Source of the DNA: Ectopseudomonas composti
Lineage (GTDB): Bacteria > Pseudomonadota > Gammaproteobacteria > Pseudomonadales > Pseudomonadaceae
NCBI RefSeq assembly: GCF_001567565.1
Contig: NZ_LSSW01000029.1
Span: 248,001 to 312,000, forward strand
DNA: 64,000 bases
Direction: 5' to 3'
Shown here in pieces: positions 36,060 to 45,244 of the stretch (the first letter of the stretch is position 1; every line of letters starts with the position of its first letter). A program made the translations under genes and the position numbers. Under the pieces are notes generated by a model. That model ran no database searches, was not told the origin of the DNA, and saw only the letters and a program-made list of their open reading frames with translations.

Positions 36060-36153
36060 TTACGGACTGTAGCAAGCGCTTCTAAAGGCCACTGCAAGTC
36101 GCTAGGCTGAGCTCAGATCGAGCCCCAGACAGAAGACTTCCAAGAATCGGCCG

Positions 36154-38895
36154 ATGACAGACCTTTCCCGCTCCCCAGCCTTCCCCTATGCACCGGCTAC
36201 GCCGGCGGAGGCGCGTTTCTATCGGCCACCGCTGCCGGCCGGGCACATGCCCAGGCCCAGGCTGTGCGAACGCCTCGAGGAAGGGCTGCAAGGACGCCTC
36301 CTGCTGGTCAGCGCGCCTGCCGGCTTTGGCAAGAGCTCGCTGGCGATCGAATTCTGCGAACGCCTGCCGAATCACTGGCGCAGCCTCTGGCTGGGCCTGA
36401 GCGAGCGGGATCGTGATCCCGGGCGCTTCCTCGAACGGTTGTTGCAAGGCCTGCAGCAGTCGTACCCGGGCCTGGGCGAGGACGCCCTTGGCCTGCTGAA
36501 AATGCGTCAGCGCCATCAGCCCTTCGCCTTCGAGCAGTGGCTCGACGGTCTGCTCGATGAGCTGACCCAGCAACTCGACGATGGTCAGCCGCTGTTGCTG
36601 GTATTGGACGACTACCATCTGGCGCAGGGGCCGGTGCTGGATCGTTGCCTGCAATTTTTCCTCAACCATTTACCGCCCGGCGTGCTGCTGCTGGTTACCA
36701 GTCGTCAGCGGCCGGACTGGCATCTGGCCCGCCTGCGACTGTCGCGACAGCTGCTTGAGCTCAACGAGCAGGATTTGCGCCTGACCGCAGCTGAGCTAGA
36801 CGCACTGCTGACCAGTCAGGGCGCGCGTCTTGAAAAACAGCAGGTCACGGGGATTTTGCAGCGTAGCGAGGGCTGGATCGCCGGGTTGCGCCTGTGGTTA
36901 CTGGCTGTCGAAGAACTGGGGCCATCAGGCGAGGGACTGCAGTTGCACGGCGGGGAAGGGCTGATTCGAGAGTACCTACTCGAGGAAGTCATCGAGCGGC
37001 AGCCCGCCGAGGTGCAGCAGTTCCTCTACGATACCGCCTGCATGGAACGCTTCTGCGCTGAGCTGTGTGATGCGGTGCGTGACAGCCGTGACAGCGCCGC
37101 GATCATCCGCCAGTTGCAGGCCAATCAGGTATTTCTCGTGCCGCTGGACGAGCAGGGGCACTGGTTTCGTTATCACCATCTGTTTTCCGACCTGCTCAAT
37201 GCGCGCCCTGCCGAGGGCGCCAAGCATTCGCGTGGTTGCGCTCACCTACGTGCCTGTCGCTGGTTCGCTGCACAAGGCATGCTGGATGCTGCCATCGAGC
37301 AGGCGCTGCTGGCGGGGCAGGCCGATGTCGCGGCCAACTTGGTACAGAATCTTTCCGAGGAGCAGATGCTGGCGGAACAGAACATCGCCATGCTGCTGCG
37401 CTGGAAGACCAATCTGCCGGACGATCTACTGGTCAGCACGCCGCGACTGATCATGCTCTATGGCTGGGCATTGGCGTTGGCTTGCCAGCTGGATGCGGCG
37501 CAGGAGCTGCTCGATCATCTCGAGCGCTTCCTTCCAGCGGCCGAGCCGCTCGCTCAGCGGAGCCTGCTGGCGCAGTGGCAAGCGCTGGACGGGGTCATTG
37601 CCCGAGGCCGTGGTGATGGTGTGCGCGCCGAGCAGCAGTGCAGTGAGGCACTGGCCGGCTTGCCGGCGGAACGCTACGGCCCGCATTTCATGTGCCTGTC
37701 GGCATTGTCCAATCTGGCCATGGTGCGTGGCGATCTGTGGCGTGCGCGTGGCCTGAACCGCGATGCGCTGGAGTTGGCGCAGCGTATCGATAATCCGCTG
37801 TTCGAGGCGCTTGCCCACTATGAGCGTGCCCGCGTGCTGCAGGCCCGCGGGGAGGTGCTGCGGGCGCAGGAAGAAGTGCATCAGGGCTTGCTGCTGGTGC
37901 AGTGCCTGCCGGCTCAGCGCAGCTACTCCGTGCGGGCGCGGCTGACGATTTATGAGGGGTATCTGCTCAGTCTGCGGCTGCAGCCACAGGCGGTGGAGCG
38001 CTTGCGGGCGGGAATAGCCGAAGCCCGGGCTTGTCGTGACGTCGGCGCGTTGATCGGCTATTGCGTGCTGGCCTGCCTGGAAGGGCAGGATGGACGCTCT
38101 GCCGAGGCCTTTGCCCTGCTCGGTGAGGCAGAACGCCTGATGCACGTCTGGGACGTGCCGGCGATCTACTACCTGGCGATGATCACGCTGATCAAGTGCG
38201 AGCTGTGGTTGCGGCAAGGGCAGGTCGAGCTGGCAGCCGCCTGGCTACCGCAACTGGCTGAAACCTATGGTGAGCAGGGACGAGCGCTGGCGCCGGAGTT
38301 CCACCCACAGCTGGCGCTGCATATCGATCTGCAACTGGCCGCTCTGGAGCGCCTGCAGGGTGGGCAGGAGAATGCCGAGCGCCGTCTGCGCGCACTGCAG
38401 CAGCGTGCACAGGGTGTGGGCGGCCAACTGGTGGGGCTGATGGCGCAGGCGCAGCTCGCGCAATTGCTGAAGCAGACCGGGCGAGAGCGCGAGGCGCAGC
38501 AACAGCTCGATAGCTGTCTGGACCTTGCTCAAGGCGGAGCGCTGCTCACCTTCATCGAGCTGTTGCAGCATCAGCCGCAGTGGCTGCGTGAGCGTCTGCA
38601 GGGACGTAGCGCCTGTCTGCTGCGCGACGACTTGCTTGCGCGGTTGCCGGCAGAGCAATGGCCCGATGAGCCTCCCGAAGTCGAGGAGGGGCCGCTCACT
38701 GAAAAACTCAGCGGCCGCGAGCTGGCCGTGCTGCAACTGATTGCGCGCGGCTGTTCGAACCAGGAGATCAGCGAGCGCCTGTTCATCTCCCTGCACACGG
38801 TCAAGACCCACGCACGGCATATCAACAGCAAACTTGGCGTCGAAAGACGGACCCAGGCGGTGGCTCGTGCCAAAGGGTTGGGCCTATTGCGCTGA
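36154..38895 (+). CDS. LuxR-family regulator, MalT-like (STAND ATPase)
   Basis: This 913-residue ATP-dependent regulator has Walker A SAPAGFGKSS (K60), Walker B LLLVLDDYH, a winged-helix/arm region and a long stretch of TPR-like helical repeats (about 400-830) for ligand sensing. A C-terminal LuxR helix-turn-helix (about 850-910, LSGRELAVLQLIARGCSNQEIS) ends it. MalT-type proteins bind inducer plus ATP, oligomerise and activate nearby genes. The natural target is the DUF1302-DUF1329/ligase/thiolase group immediately upstream. Its last 12 bases overlap the end of the convergent gene. Confidence 0.9.
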   Translation: MTDLSRSPAFPYAPATPAEARFYRPPLPAGHMPRPRLCERLEEGLQGRLLLVSAPAGFGKSSLAIEFCERLPNHWRSLWLGLSERDRDPGRFLERLLQGLQQSYPGLGEDALGLLKMRQRHQPFAFEQWLDGLLDELTQQLDDGQPLLLVLDDYHLAQGPVLDRCLQFFLNHLPPGVLLLVTSRQRPDWHLARLRLSRQLLELNEQDLRLTAAELDALLTSQGARLEKQQVTGILQRSEGWIAGLRLWLLAVEELGPSGEGLQLHGGEGLIREYLLEEVIERQPAEVQQFLYDTACMERFCAELCDAVRDSRDSAAIIRQLQANQVFLVPLDEQGHWFRYHHLFSDLLNARPAEGAKHSRGCAHLRACRWFAAQGMLDAAIEQALLAGQADVAANLVQNLSEEQMLAEQNIAMLLRWKTNLPDDLLVSTPRLIMLYGWALALACQLDAAQELLDHLERFLPAAEPLAQRSLLAQWQALDGVIARGRGDGVRAEQQCSEALAGLPAERYGPHFMCLSALSNLAMVRGDLWRARGLNRDALELAQRIDNPLFEALAHYERARVLQARGEVLRAQEEVHQGLLLVQCLPAQRSYSVRARLTIYEGYLLSLRLQPQAVERLRAGIAEARACRDVGALIGYCVLACLEGQDGRSAEAFALLGEAERLMHVWDVPAIYYLAMITLIKCELWLRQGQVELAAAWLPQLAETYGEQGRALAPEFHPQLALHIDLQLAALERLQGGQENAERRLRALQQRAQGVGGQLVGLMAQAQLAQLLKQTGREREAQQQLDSCLDLAQGGALLTFIELLQHQPQWLRERLQGRSACLLRDDLLARLPAEQWPDEPPEVEEGPLTEKLSGRELAVLQLIARGCSNQEISERLFISLHTVKTHARHINSKLGVERRTQAVARAKGLGLLR

Positions 38896-39744
38896 GGTCG
38901 GTGCCGACAGATCCAGCACTGGCGCTTTGGCCTCTGGCTTCACGGGTTGCGCCAGTTTGCGCTGCACATCCTCATGAATCATCCGCAGCACCGGTAACAA
39001 GGCCGCCATGTCCTGGCCGACCTCTGGGTAACGATGGCCTGTGCTGAGTCCTTCGATACGTGCCAGCAACTGCGCCTGTACATCGGCGGATAGATGAACG
39101 AAGAGTTCGGGAAACTGCTGGCTCAGTTCGGCGCTGTACAGCAGCAGCTCGTCGCGGCCAAAGGCCTGGGTCAGTTCCAGGTAGTCCAGGGCACTACCAC
39201 TGAGCATGGCTGCCGCCGCTTTGGTCTCCTGTAGCCCCTGCAGGCGCACCGGGTTGCCTTGTTCGCTCTGTGACAGGGTCATCCAGAACTCGGTGGTGAG
39301 GGTGAACAGAATGGCCTGCTGGCGCAGTGAGTAACTCATCAGGCCCAACGCTTCGGCAGCGTAGGGTTGCTGTTTGGCGCGAAAGTCGAAGTACAGGTGC
39401 ATCAGCTCCTTGAGTTCGAACAGCACCTCGCGCGCCTCGTTCTGGCGCAGCTCCAGCGGCGCATAGATGTTCAGTTGCGGGCGGAAGTTTTCCGCCGAGA
39501 CCATGCGCTCATAGATCGGCCCGGTGAACTCGCCGCTGCGCCGCGGTAGTGCGTTGGCCTGAGTGCTGTCGACCTGCTCCAGGGCTTCGCGTAGCTGCCG
39601 ATAGTCGCCAATGCGCCACGGCTTGTGGATATCCGGGATGCGTTGGCCAAGATAGAACAGCTCGGTGGCTCCCAGCGGCGGTAGCCAGACCAGCAAAAGG
39701 ATGGCCAGCGGCCAGAGCAGGTGACGTGCTAGGGTGGATGACAC
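38884..39744 (-). CDS. hypothetical secreted protein
   Basis: This 286-residue protein starts at a GTG at 39744 and has an N-terminal signal or anchor (LLWPLAILLLVWLPPLGA). The mature part is helical and acidic with few Cys and no recognisable motif (HKPWRIGDYRQLREALEQV; ...LAQPVKPEAKAPVLDLSAPTSAQ). I cannot assign a family. Its stop overlaps the stop region of the MalT-like regulator by 12 bases, tail to tail, without a terminator. It is divergent from the TetR gene. Confidence 0.7.
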   Translation of the reverse strand: MSSTLARHLLWPLAILLLVWLPPLGATELFYLGQRIPDIHKPWRIGDYRQLREALEQVDSTQANALPRRSGEFTGPIYERMVSAENFRPQLNIYAPLELRQNEAREVLFELKELMHLYFDFRAKQQPYAAEALGLMSYSLRQQAILFTLTTEFWMTLSQSEQGNPVRLQGLQETKAAAAMLSGSALDYLELTQAFGRDELLLYSAELSQQFPELFVHLSADVQAQLLARIEGLSTGHRYPEVGQDMAALLPVLRMIHEDVQRKLAQPVKPEAKAPVLDLSAPTSAQ

Positions 39745-39826
39745 GATGATTATCCGCGGCTAGAGGCGGCTCCAGAGTACTCAGCTCGCGGCGCCACGTC
39801 ACCCGCGCCTTGGTTGGGAAAGCAGT

Positions 39827-40495
39827 ATGGACGAGTTGGCCGAGCACGGTGCGATACGCGCGGTTTTCGAGGACCTGGGCGGTTATGGCGCACTCGCCTC
39901 GCAGCAGGTTGGCGGTGGCGAGGGCCCGTTGGTTGGCCATCTGCAGCGCACCAACATCCAACTGGCGGCTATTGCCGTGTTCGCCCGCAAGGGCCTGGAG
40001 CAGGCGACGGTGAATGACCTGCTGGAGGCGGCGCAGGTCTCGCGGCGCACCTTCTATAAATACTTCGCCAACAAGATCGAGGTGCTCGAAGGCATCTACC
40101 AGACTTCGGTGATGTTGCTGCTGGCGCGTTTTCGCGAGATGCAGCAGGTGGCCGGCAGTCCGCAAGAATGGCTGAGGGCGATGGTCGGGCGCTTTTTCGA
40201 TTATCACCTGGCGGTCGGGCCGATCATCCGCCTGATGCAGGAAGAGGCGTTGCGCGCACAATCGCCTCTGGCTGCCCATCGCCAGCGAGCGCACCAGGAG
40301 ATGCTGCGCCTGCTGGTCGAGCGCCTCGAGCCGGAGCTGGCGCCACGCGATCCCCTGGTCTATCAGGCGTTGATCTGGGCGCTGGAAGCGGCCTCTCTCG
40401 ACCTGCTCGGGCGGCGTGCCAGCCGCGAGGAAATCGAGCGGGCCAAGAGGGTTCTGGCGGATCTGCTGATTGCTTCGTTGTGCCCGCGCTCCTAG
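39827..40495 (+). CDS. TetR/AcrR family transcriptional regulator
   Basis: This 222-residue repressor-type protein has the TetR helix-turn-helix at about residues 44-90 (IAVFARKGLEQATVNDLLEAAQVSRRTFYKYFANK). The C-terminal ligand domain is all-helical. The N-terminal 40 residues before the HTH are longer than usual, so the start may lie downstream. Likely targets are the neighbouring alpha/beta hydrolase or the divergent secreted-protein gene (inference). The ribosome site is weak. Confidence 0.88.
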   Translation: MDELAEHGAIRAVFEDLGGYGALASQQVGGGEGPLVGHLQRTNIQLAAIAVFARKGLEQATVNDLLEAAQVSRRTFYKYFANKIEVLEGIYQTSVMLLLARFREMQQVAGSPQEWLRAMVGRFFDYHLAVGPIIRLMQEEALRAQSPLAAHRQRAHQEMLRLLVERLEPELAPRDPLVYQALIWALEAASLDLLGRRASREEIERAKRVLADLLIASLCPRS

Positions 40496-40626
40496 GCGTT
40501 CTCGTAGCTGGGATGGGCCGTGATGGCCGCCAGAGATGACCTGTTAACAGACCCAAGGTTGGGCGCTAACGTGCAGAGGCTCATGCTTTGATGCGGCTAC
40601 CTACAACAAGATTCGAGGTACGCCGC

Positions 40627-41568
40627 ATGACCGCCAACAGCCTGTCCCTGCAACCGCCGCTGGCTGCCGGATTCGCCCGCCTGGGTTTCGGCGCTCTGCC
40701 GCTGGAGCGCCTCAAGGGCCGCTACGGTAGCGCTGCCGATGGCTCGCGCTATATCGAACTCGACGGCTTCAATATCCACTACCGGGATGAGGGGCGCCGC
40801 GACAAGCCGGCATTGGTGATGATTCACGGCGTGGTCGCCTCGTTGCACACCTGGGACGCCTGGGTGCAGGCGTTCGCCGCCGACTACCGCATCATCCGCT
40901 TCGATGTACCGGGGTTCGGCCTGACCGGCCCCGCGCGTGACGGCCAGTACTCGGCCGAGCGCATGATTCGTGTGCTCGGCCTGTTGCTCGATTACCTGCA
41001 GGTGGACAAGGCGGATATTGCCGGCAACTCCCTTGGTGGCTACATCGCCTGGAACTTCGCCCTGGCGCAGCCGCAACGGGTCGGCAAGCTGGTGCTGATC
41101 GACCCGGCCGGCTATCCCATGCGCAAGGTGCCGTGGATGATCGCCGCCGCCGCATTGCCTGGCGCGACCGTCGCCATGCCGATGTGGATGCCGCGTGCAC
41201 TGATCGCTCAGGGCATCAAGGAGGTCTATGGTGAGCCGGGGCGCATCAAGCCCGGTGTGGTCGATCGCTACTACGACCTGTCGCGGCGTCCAGGCAACCG
41301 CCGCGGCATGATGGAAATCTTCCGCGTGCTGCTGAAGGTCAACAAGGACGAACTGCATACGACGCCTGAACGGGTCGCGCAGATCAAGGTACCCACCCTG
41401 CTGATGTGGGGTGAGCGTGATCGCTGGATTTCGCCCAAGCACGTGCCGCTGTGGCAGCGTGATCTGCCGGGGATTCAGGTCAAGGTCTACCCTGGCGTCG
41501 GGCATATCCCCATGGAGGAGATTCCCGAGCAGAGCGCCGCCGACGCGATGCGATTTCTGAAGGGGTGA
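40627..41568 (+). CDS. alpha/beta hydrolase
   Basis: This 313-residue alpha/beta-fold hydrolase has the oxyanion HG motif (MIHGVVAS), the nucleophile elbow GNSLGG (Ser), Asp in MWGERDRWIS and His in GVGHIPMEE. It is probably an esterase or lyase of the haloalkane dehalogenase/epoxide hydrolase-like group. The ATG at 40627 follows GAGGTACG; an ATG 13 codons earlier is weaker. The gene sits between a TetR regulator and a metal hydrolase, an order I recall from P. aeruginosa (PA0828-PA0831). Confidence 0.88.
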   Translation: MTANSLSLQPPLAAGFARLGFGALPLERLKGRYGSAADGSRYIELDGFNIHYRDEGRRDKPALVMIHGVVASLHTWDAWVQAFAADYRIIRFDVPGFGLTGPARDGQYSAERMIRVLGLLLDYLQVDKADIAGNSLGGYIAWNFALAQPQRVGKLVLIDPAGYPMRKVPWMIAAAALPGATVAMPMWMPRALIAQGIKEVYGEPGRIKPGVVDRYYDLSRRPGNRRGMMEIFRVLLKVNKDELHTTPERVAQIKVPTLLMWGERDRWISPKHVPLWQRDLPGIQVKVYPGVGHIPMEEIPEQSAADAMRFLKG

Positions 41569-41584
41569 GCGCGCACTGGACATG

Positions 41585-41613
41585 AAAAAGCCCGGCCAGA
41601 GCCGGGCTTTTTC
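41585..41613. terminator. bidirectional terminator
   Basis: A perfect 12-bp stem AAAAAGCCCGGC/GCCGGGCTTTTT with loop CAGA lies between the convergent alpha/beta hydrolase and metal-hydrolase genes. Confidence 0.92.
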
Positions 41614-41639
41614 ATACGTCGCTTGGCAGCAGTAGCGCG

Positions 41640-42485
41640 TCAGGCAGCGCTGGCCTGGACCTGTGGGCTGCCATCGAACTCTTCGCGGGTGGCGTGCAGC
41701 ACGTCCAGGTTGTCGTGCTCCCAGGGATGGAAACCGTCCTTGAAGAAGTCCAGATAGGTGCGGATCAGCGGGCGGAACACGCCTTCCTTGCCCCACATCC
41801 AGCGGATGCCGTCGCGCCATACGCGCCAGTTCCACAGTAGGCCGTCGACCTTGAGCATATGCGCCAGGCCGCGCGTAGTGTCGAGGACGAAGAACATGGT
41901 GCCCATGAGCATCGCCCGGCGCAGCAGCTTGCGGCTGCCACAGACCTGGTTGTAAACGTCGAAGGCCACCGCCTTGTGCTCGGTCTCCTCCAGCGCGTGC
42001 CAGCGCCATAGGCGGGCCAGCGACGGATGAGCACCGGCCAGGTGGGCCTCGTTTCTCAGCAGGCCATCGGCCATGATCGCGGTGATGTGCTCCAGCGCCG
42101 CAGTCGCCGCCAGCTGCCGCTGCGGCGAGAACTTCTTCTGCGTGTAGCGGATGCGCGCGCGGGCGCGTTTCTCGATGCGCTCGACGTTGTAACCCAGGTC
42201 ACGTAGACGCTGGCTGTATTCGAGATGTTCACGGCTGTGATGGCCTTCCTGGCCGATGAAGCCGCGAATCTGTTCCTTGAGTAGCGGGTCGTCGATACGG
42301 TCGCGAAATTGGCGCACCGAGTCGATGAAAAAGCGTTCGCCATCGGGAAACAACACCGACATGGCATTGAACAGATGGGTCTTGAAGGCGTCGCCGCCGT
42401 TCCAGTGGCGCGGCAGCGGGTTGGGCAGATCGAAATTCATGTGCCGGGGGCGAATCTGCAATCCTTCCGGTGTGGTGCTGGCCAT
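41640..42485 (-). CDS. predicted metal-dependent hydrolase (PF10118 type)
   Basis: This 281-residue protein belongs to the ferritin-like predicted metal-dependent hydrolase family. Conserved metal-ligand motifs are GQEGHHSREH, ALEHITA and HALEETEHKAVAFDVY, which suggest a di-iron site. Function is unknown. I start it at the ATG at 42485 after TGGAGC, ten codons after an alternative ATG. It is divergent from the AraC regulator gene, which may control it. Confidence 0.85.
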   Translation of the reverse strand: MASTTPEGLQIRPRHMNFDLPNPLPRHWNGGDAFKTHLFNAMSVLFPDGERFFIDSVRQFRDRIDDPLLKEQIRGFIGQEGHHSREHLEYSQRLRDLGYNVERIEKRARARIRYTQKKFSPQRQLAATAALEHITAIMADGLLRNEAHLAGAHPSLARLWRWHALEETEHKAVAFDVYNQVCGSRKLLRRAMLMGTMFFVLDTTRGLAHMLKVDGLLWNWRVWRDGIRWMWGKEGVFRPLIRTYLDFFKDGFHPWEHDNLDVLHATREEFDGSPQVQASAA

Positions 42486-42698
42486 GAGGGCTCCATTGCG
42501 CTGTTTGACTGGCATTCACTATGGGCGTCATTCGCGGTTGGGCACAGGTTCGTAACAGCCAAGGTGGCAGTCATATCTGGCCAGTGCGCTGTTCCAATGG
42601 AAAGTTGGGGTGGCCGCAGAGCGGCGAACACGGATTCGCTGAGTTAAGGTTCATCGTCAGGACGGTCATTTGCGGCCAGTCGCCGGAACAACCCACCC

Positions 42699-43721
42699 AT
42701 GAAGAACACCCTCAACTTCACTGCCGAACTGGTGCCCGTGGCTTATGCCGAGGCACTGCTGGCGCTGGCCGAAGAACTCGGCCAGGCACGTGCCGAGCTG
42801 TTCGTCGCGGCACGGGTACGCCCTGAAGTGCTGGGCAGTCCCAATGGTCGATTGTCCTTTCTCGACTTTCACCAGTTGACCCAGGCGGCGCTTGAGCGCT
42901 GCGGCGAACCGGCGCTTGGCCTGGTGCTGGGGCAGCGCCTGAACGTCTCCACCCACGGCATTCTCGGTTACGCGGTGTTGTCCAGTGCCAATCTGGGCAA
43001 GGCGCTGCAGTTCGCCCTGAAGTACTACCGCGTGCTGGGTCTGGCGTTCGAGTTGGAGTTGGTCGAGCAGGGCGAGGACATGCAGTTGCGTGCAGTCGAG
43101 TCCTTTCCCATGGGGCCACAGTCACGGTTCGCCGCCGAGGGGCTGCTGACCAGTATCCACACCATCGCGCGTTTTCTGCTGGGCGAGGAGTTGCAGGGCG
43201 TGGCCGTTGGCTTCGCTCATTGCGCCCCAGCCTACGCTGCGCGCTACGCCGAGGTGTTCGGCGTAGCGGCGCAGTTCGAACAGCCCTATCACTGGTTGCG
43301 CTTGCCCCGGCATTACCTGCAACGGCCCATGGCGCTGGCCAACCCGGCCACGGTGCAGATGTGCGAGCAGCAGTGCGAAGCGCTGCTGGCCAGCCTCGAC
43401 GTGCAGGATGGGCTGCTCACGCGGGTGCGCCGCCTGTTGCTGGCGCGTCCTGGTGACTTTCCTGATCTGCAAAGCGCCGCGAGCGCCTTGCACACCAGCG
43501 GCCGCAGCCTGCGCCGCCACCTGGCGCAGATGGGCACCAGCTATCAGCAGGTACTCGACGATGTGCGCAAGCGTCTGGCTTTGCAGTACCTGACGACCAC
43601 GCATTTGCCTCTGTATGAAATCGCCCAGTTGCTGGGCTTCAGCGACCCTTCCAACTTCCGCCGTGCATTTCGCAAATGGACCGGTAAACTGCCCGGCGAT
43701 TACCGCAACGAGGCCTCCTGA
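42699..43721 (+). CDS. AraC family transcriptional regulator (OruR-like)
   Basis: This 340-residue regulator has the N-terminal arabinose-binding-like domain (about 20-215) seen in OruR/ArgR-type Pseudomonas regulators, and a C-terminal AraC HTH pair (about 240-335; LPLYEIAQLLGFSDPSNFRRAFRKWTGKLPGDYR). OruR governs ornithine use in P. aeruginosa. The gene order suggests orthology, but I cannot prove it. The stop overlaps the start of the next gene (TGATG), so they are coupled. Confidence 0.9.
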   Translation: MKNTLNFTAELVPVAYAEALLALAEELGQARAELFVAARVRPEVLGSPNGRLSFLDFHQLTQAALERCGEPALGLVLGQRLNVSTHGILGYAVLSSANLGKALQFALKYYRVLGLAFELELVEQGEDMQLRAVESFPMGPQSRFAAEGLLTSIHTIARFLLGEELQGVAVGFAHCAPAYAARYAEVFGVAAQFEQPYHWLRLPRHYLQRPMALANPATVQMCEQQCEALLASLDVQDGLLTRVRRLLLARPGDFPDLQSAASALHTSGRSLRRHLAQMGTSYQQVLDDVRKRLALQYLTTTHLPLYEIAQLLGFSDPSNFRRAFRKWTGKLPGDYRNEAS

Positions 43722-44368
43722 TGACCACCGCCGAACGACCCGCCCTGATTCGCGAAACCTTCCCCGTCGGGCCTTTGCAGTGCAACTGCACCATCATCGG
43801 CGACCCGCTCACTAAAAGGGCCATCGTGGTCGATCCGGGCGGTAATCCCGATCTGATCATGGCGCGTCTGGAGGCCCATGGCCTGAAAGTGGTCAGCATC
43901 ATCCACACGCATGCGCACCTTGATCACTTTCTCGCCTCGGGGCAGATGAAGGAGAAGACCGGCGCCACCTTGCACCTGCACAAGGAGGATCAGTTCCTCT
44001 GGGACAATCTGGAGATGCAGTGCAGCATGTTCGGCGTGCCCTACACGCCGGTGCCGGCGCCGGACAAGTGGCTGGCCGATGACGAGGAGCTGGCCTGCGG
44101 CTGCGGTGTGGCGCTGCATACTCCCGGCCACACCCCGGGTTCGATGAGCTTCTGGTTCGAGGACGCCAAGCTGCTGATCGTCGGCGACACGCTGTTTCGT
44201 CGGGGGATCGGCCGTACCGACCTGTGGGGCGGTGACTACGCCACCATCGAGCGTTCGATCAAGCAACGCCTTTATAGCCTCGACGAGGACGCTACCGTGG
44301 TCACCGGTCATGGGCCGGACACTCGCCTGGGCGATGAAATGCGCGAGAACCCCTTTATTCGTGCATGA
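43721..44368 (+). CDS. MBL fold metallo-hydrolase (glyoxalase II-like)
   Basis: This 215-residue metallo-beta-lactamase-fold protein has the binuclear metal motif HTHAHLDH (H64, H66, D68, H69), the loop ALHTPGHTPGS, Asp in VGDTLFRRGIGRTD and His in TGHGPDT. It is close to the YcbL/glyoxalase-II-like thioester hydrolases. Substrate unknown. It overlaps the AraC gene and is translationally coupled to it. Confidence 0.92.
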   Translation: MTTAERPALIRETFPVGPLQCNCTIIGDPLTKRAIVVDPGGNPDLIMARLEAHGLKVVSIIHTHAHLDHFLASGQMKEKTGATLHLHKEDQFLWDNLEMQCSMFGVPYTPVPAPDKWLADDEELACGCGVALHTPGHTPGSMSFWFEDAKLLIVGDTLFRRGIGRTDLWGGDYATIERSIKQRLYSLDEDATVVTGHGPDTRLGDEMRENPFIRA

Positions 44369-44432
44369 CAGGGCACTAATGGCGGTGTGAGGACTCAAAC
44401 AGCCATCACCCACCGTTCATGGAGACTCCTTC

Positions 44433-45101
44433 ATGTTCCGCCTGCCCGTCATTGCCCTTTGCACCTCTGCGCTGCTGCTCGGCGGTTGTGTTTCGCAGAA
44501 CCCTTATGATCAGAGCGCGCCGAGCTCCAACCGCACTGCGACCTATGGCGGTCTCGGCGCGCTGGCTGGCGCGGCCGCTGGTGCGTTGATCAACCATGAC
44601 AACCGGGGCAAGGGCGCGCTGATCGGCGCCGCCGTAGCCGGTGCCGCCGCGGCAGGTTACGGCTACTACGCCGACAAGCAGGAAGAGGAGCTGCGCCGCA
44701 GCATGCAAGGCACCGGGGTCGAGGTGCAGCGCCAGGGCGATGTGATTCAGCTGATCATGCCCGGCAACATCACCTTCGCTACCGACTCCGCGCAGATCGC
44801 CAGCAGCTTCTATCAGCCACTGAACAACCTGGCCAACTCTTTCCGTCAGTACAACCAGAACAGCATCGAGATCGTTGGTCATACCGACAGTACCGGGTCG
44901 CACAGCCACAACATGGCGCTGTCGCAGCGTCGTGCGCAAAGCGTGGCCGATTACCTGCTGGCACAGGGCGTCGACCCCAGCCGTCTGAGCACACGAGGCA
45001 TGGGGCCGGACCAACCGGTGGCGAGCAATGCCACGGCAGATGGGCGAGCGCAGAATCGTCGTGTCGAGGTGACCCTGCGGCCTCTGCCAGGCGTGCAGTA
45101 A
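44433..45101 (+). CDS. OmpA family lipoprotein (YiaD-like), first tandem copy
   Basis: This 222-residue lipoprotein (lipobox LLGGC) has glycine-zipper segments (YGGLGALAGAAAGALINH; GAVAGAAAAGYGYY-like) and a C-terminal OmpA peptidoglycan-binding domain (VGHTDSTGSHSHNMALSQRRAQSVADYL; AQNRRVEVTLRP). It tethers the outer membrane to peptidoglycan. A second copy about 60-65 percent alike by eye follows 144 bases downstream. GGAGACTC precedes the ATG. Confidence 0.93.
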   Translation: MFRLPVIALCTSALLLGGCVSQNPYDQSAPSSNRTATYGGLGALAGAAAGALINHDNRGKGALIGAAVAGAAAAGYGYYADKQEEELRRSMQGTGVEVQRQGDVIQLIMPGNITFATDSAQIASSFYQPLNNLANSFRQYNQNSIEIVGHTDSTGSHSHNMALSQRRAQSVADYLLAQGVDPSRLSTRGMGPDQPVASNATADGRAQNRRVEVTLRPLPGVQ

Positions 45102-45244
45102 CGCTCCGTAGCGTGCAGACCTGCTCTGGATCGCAGCCCTCATGCGCTCAGGCTGATAAGCTTGGGCGGAACTTCACTGTGCCCTGGCGGTTCGAAGACT
45201 GTGGCATGTCTGCCCGATATCAGAAGAAATCCTAAGGAAATGTT

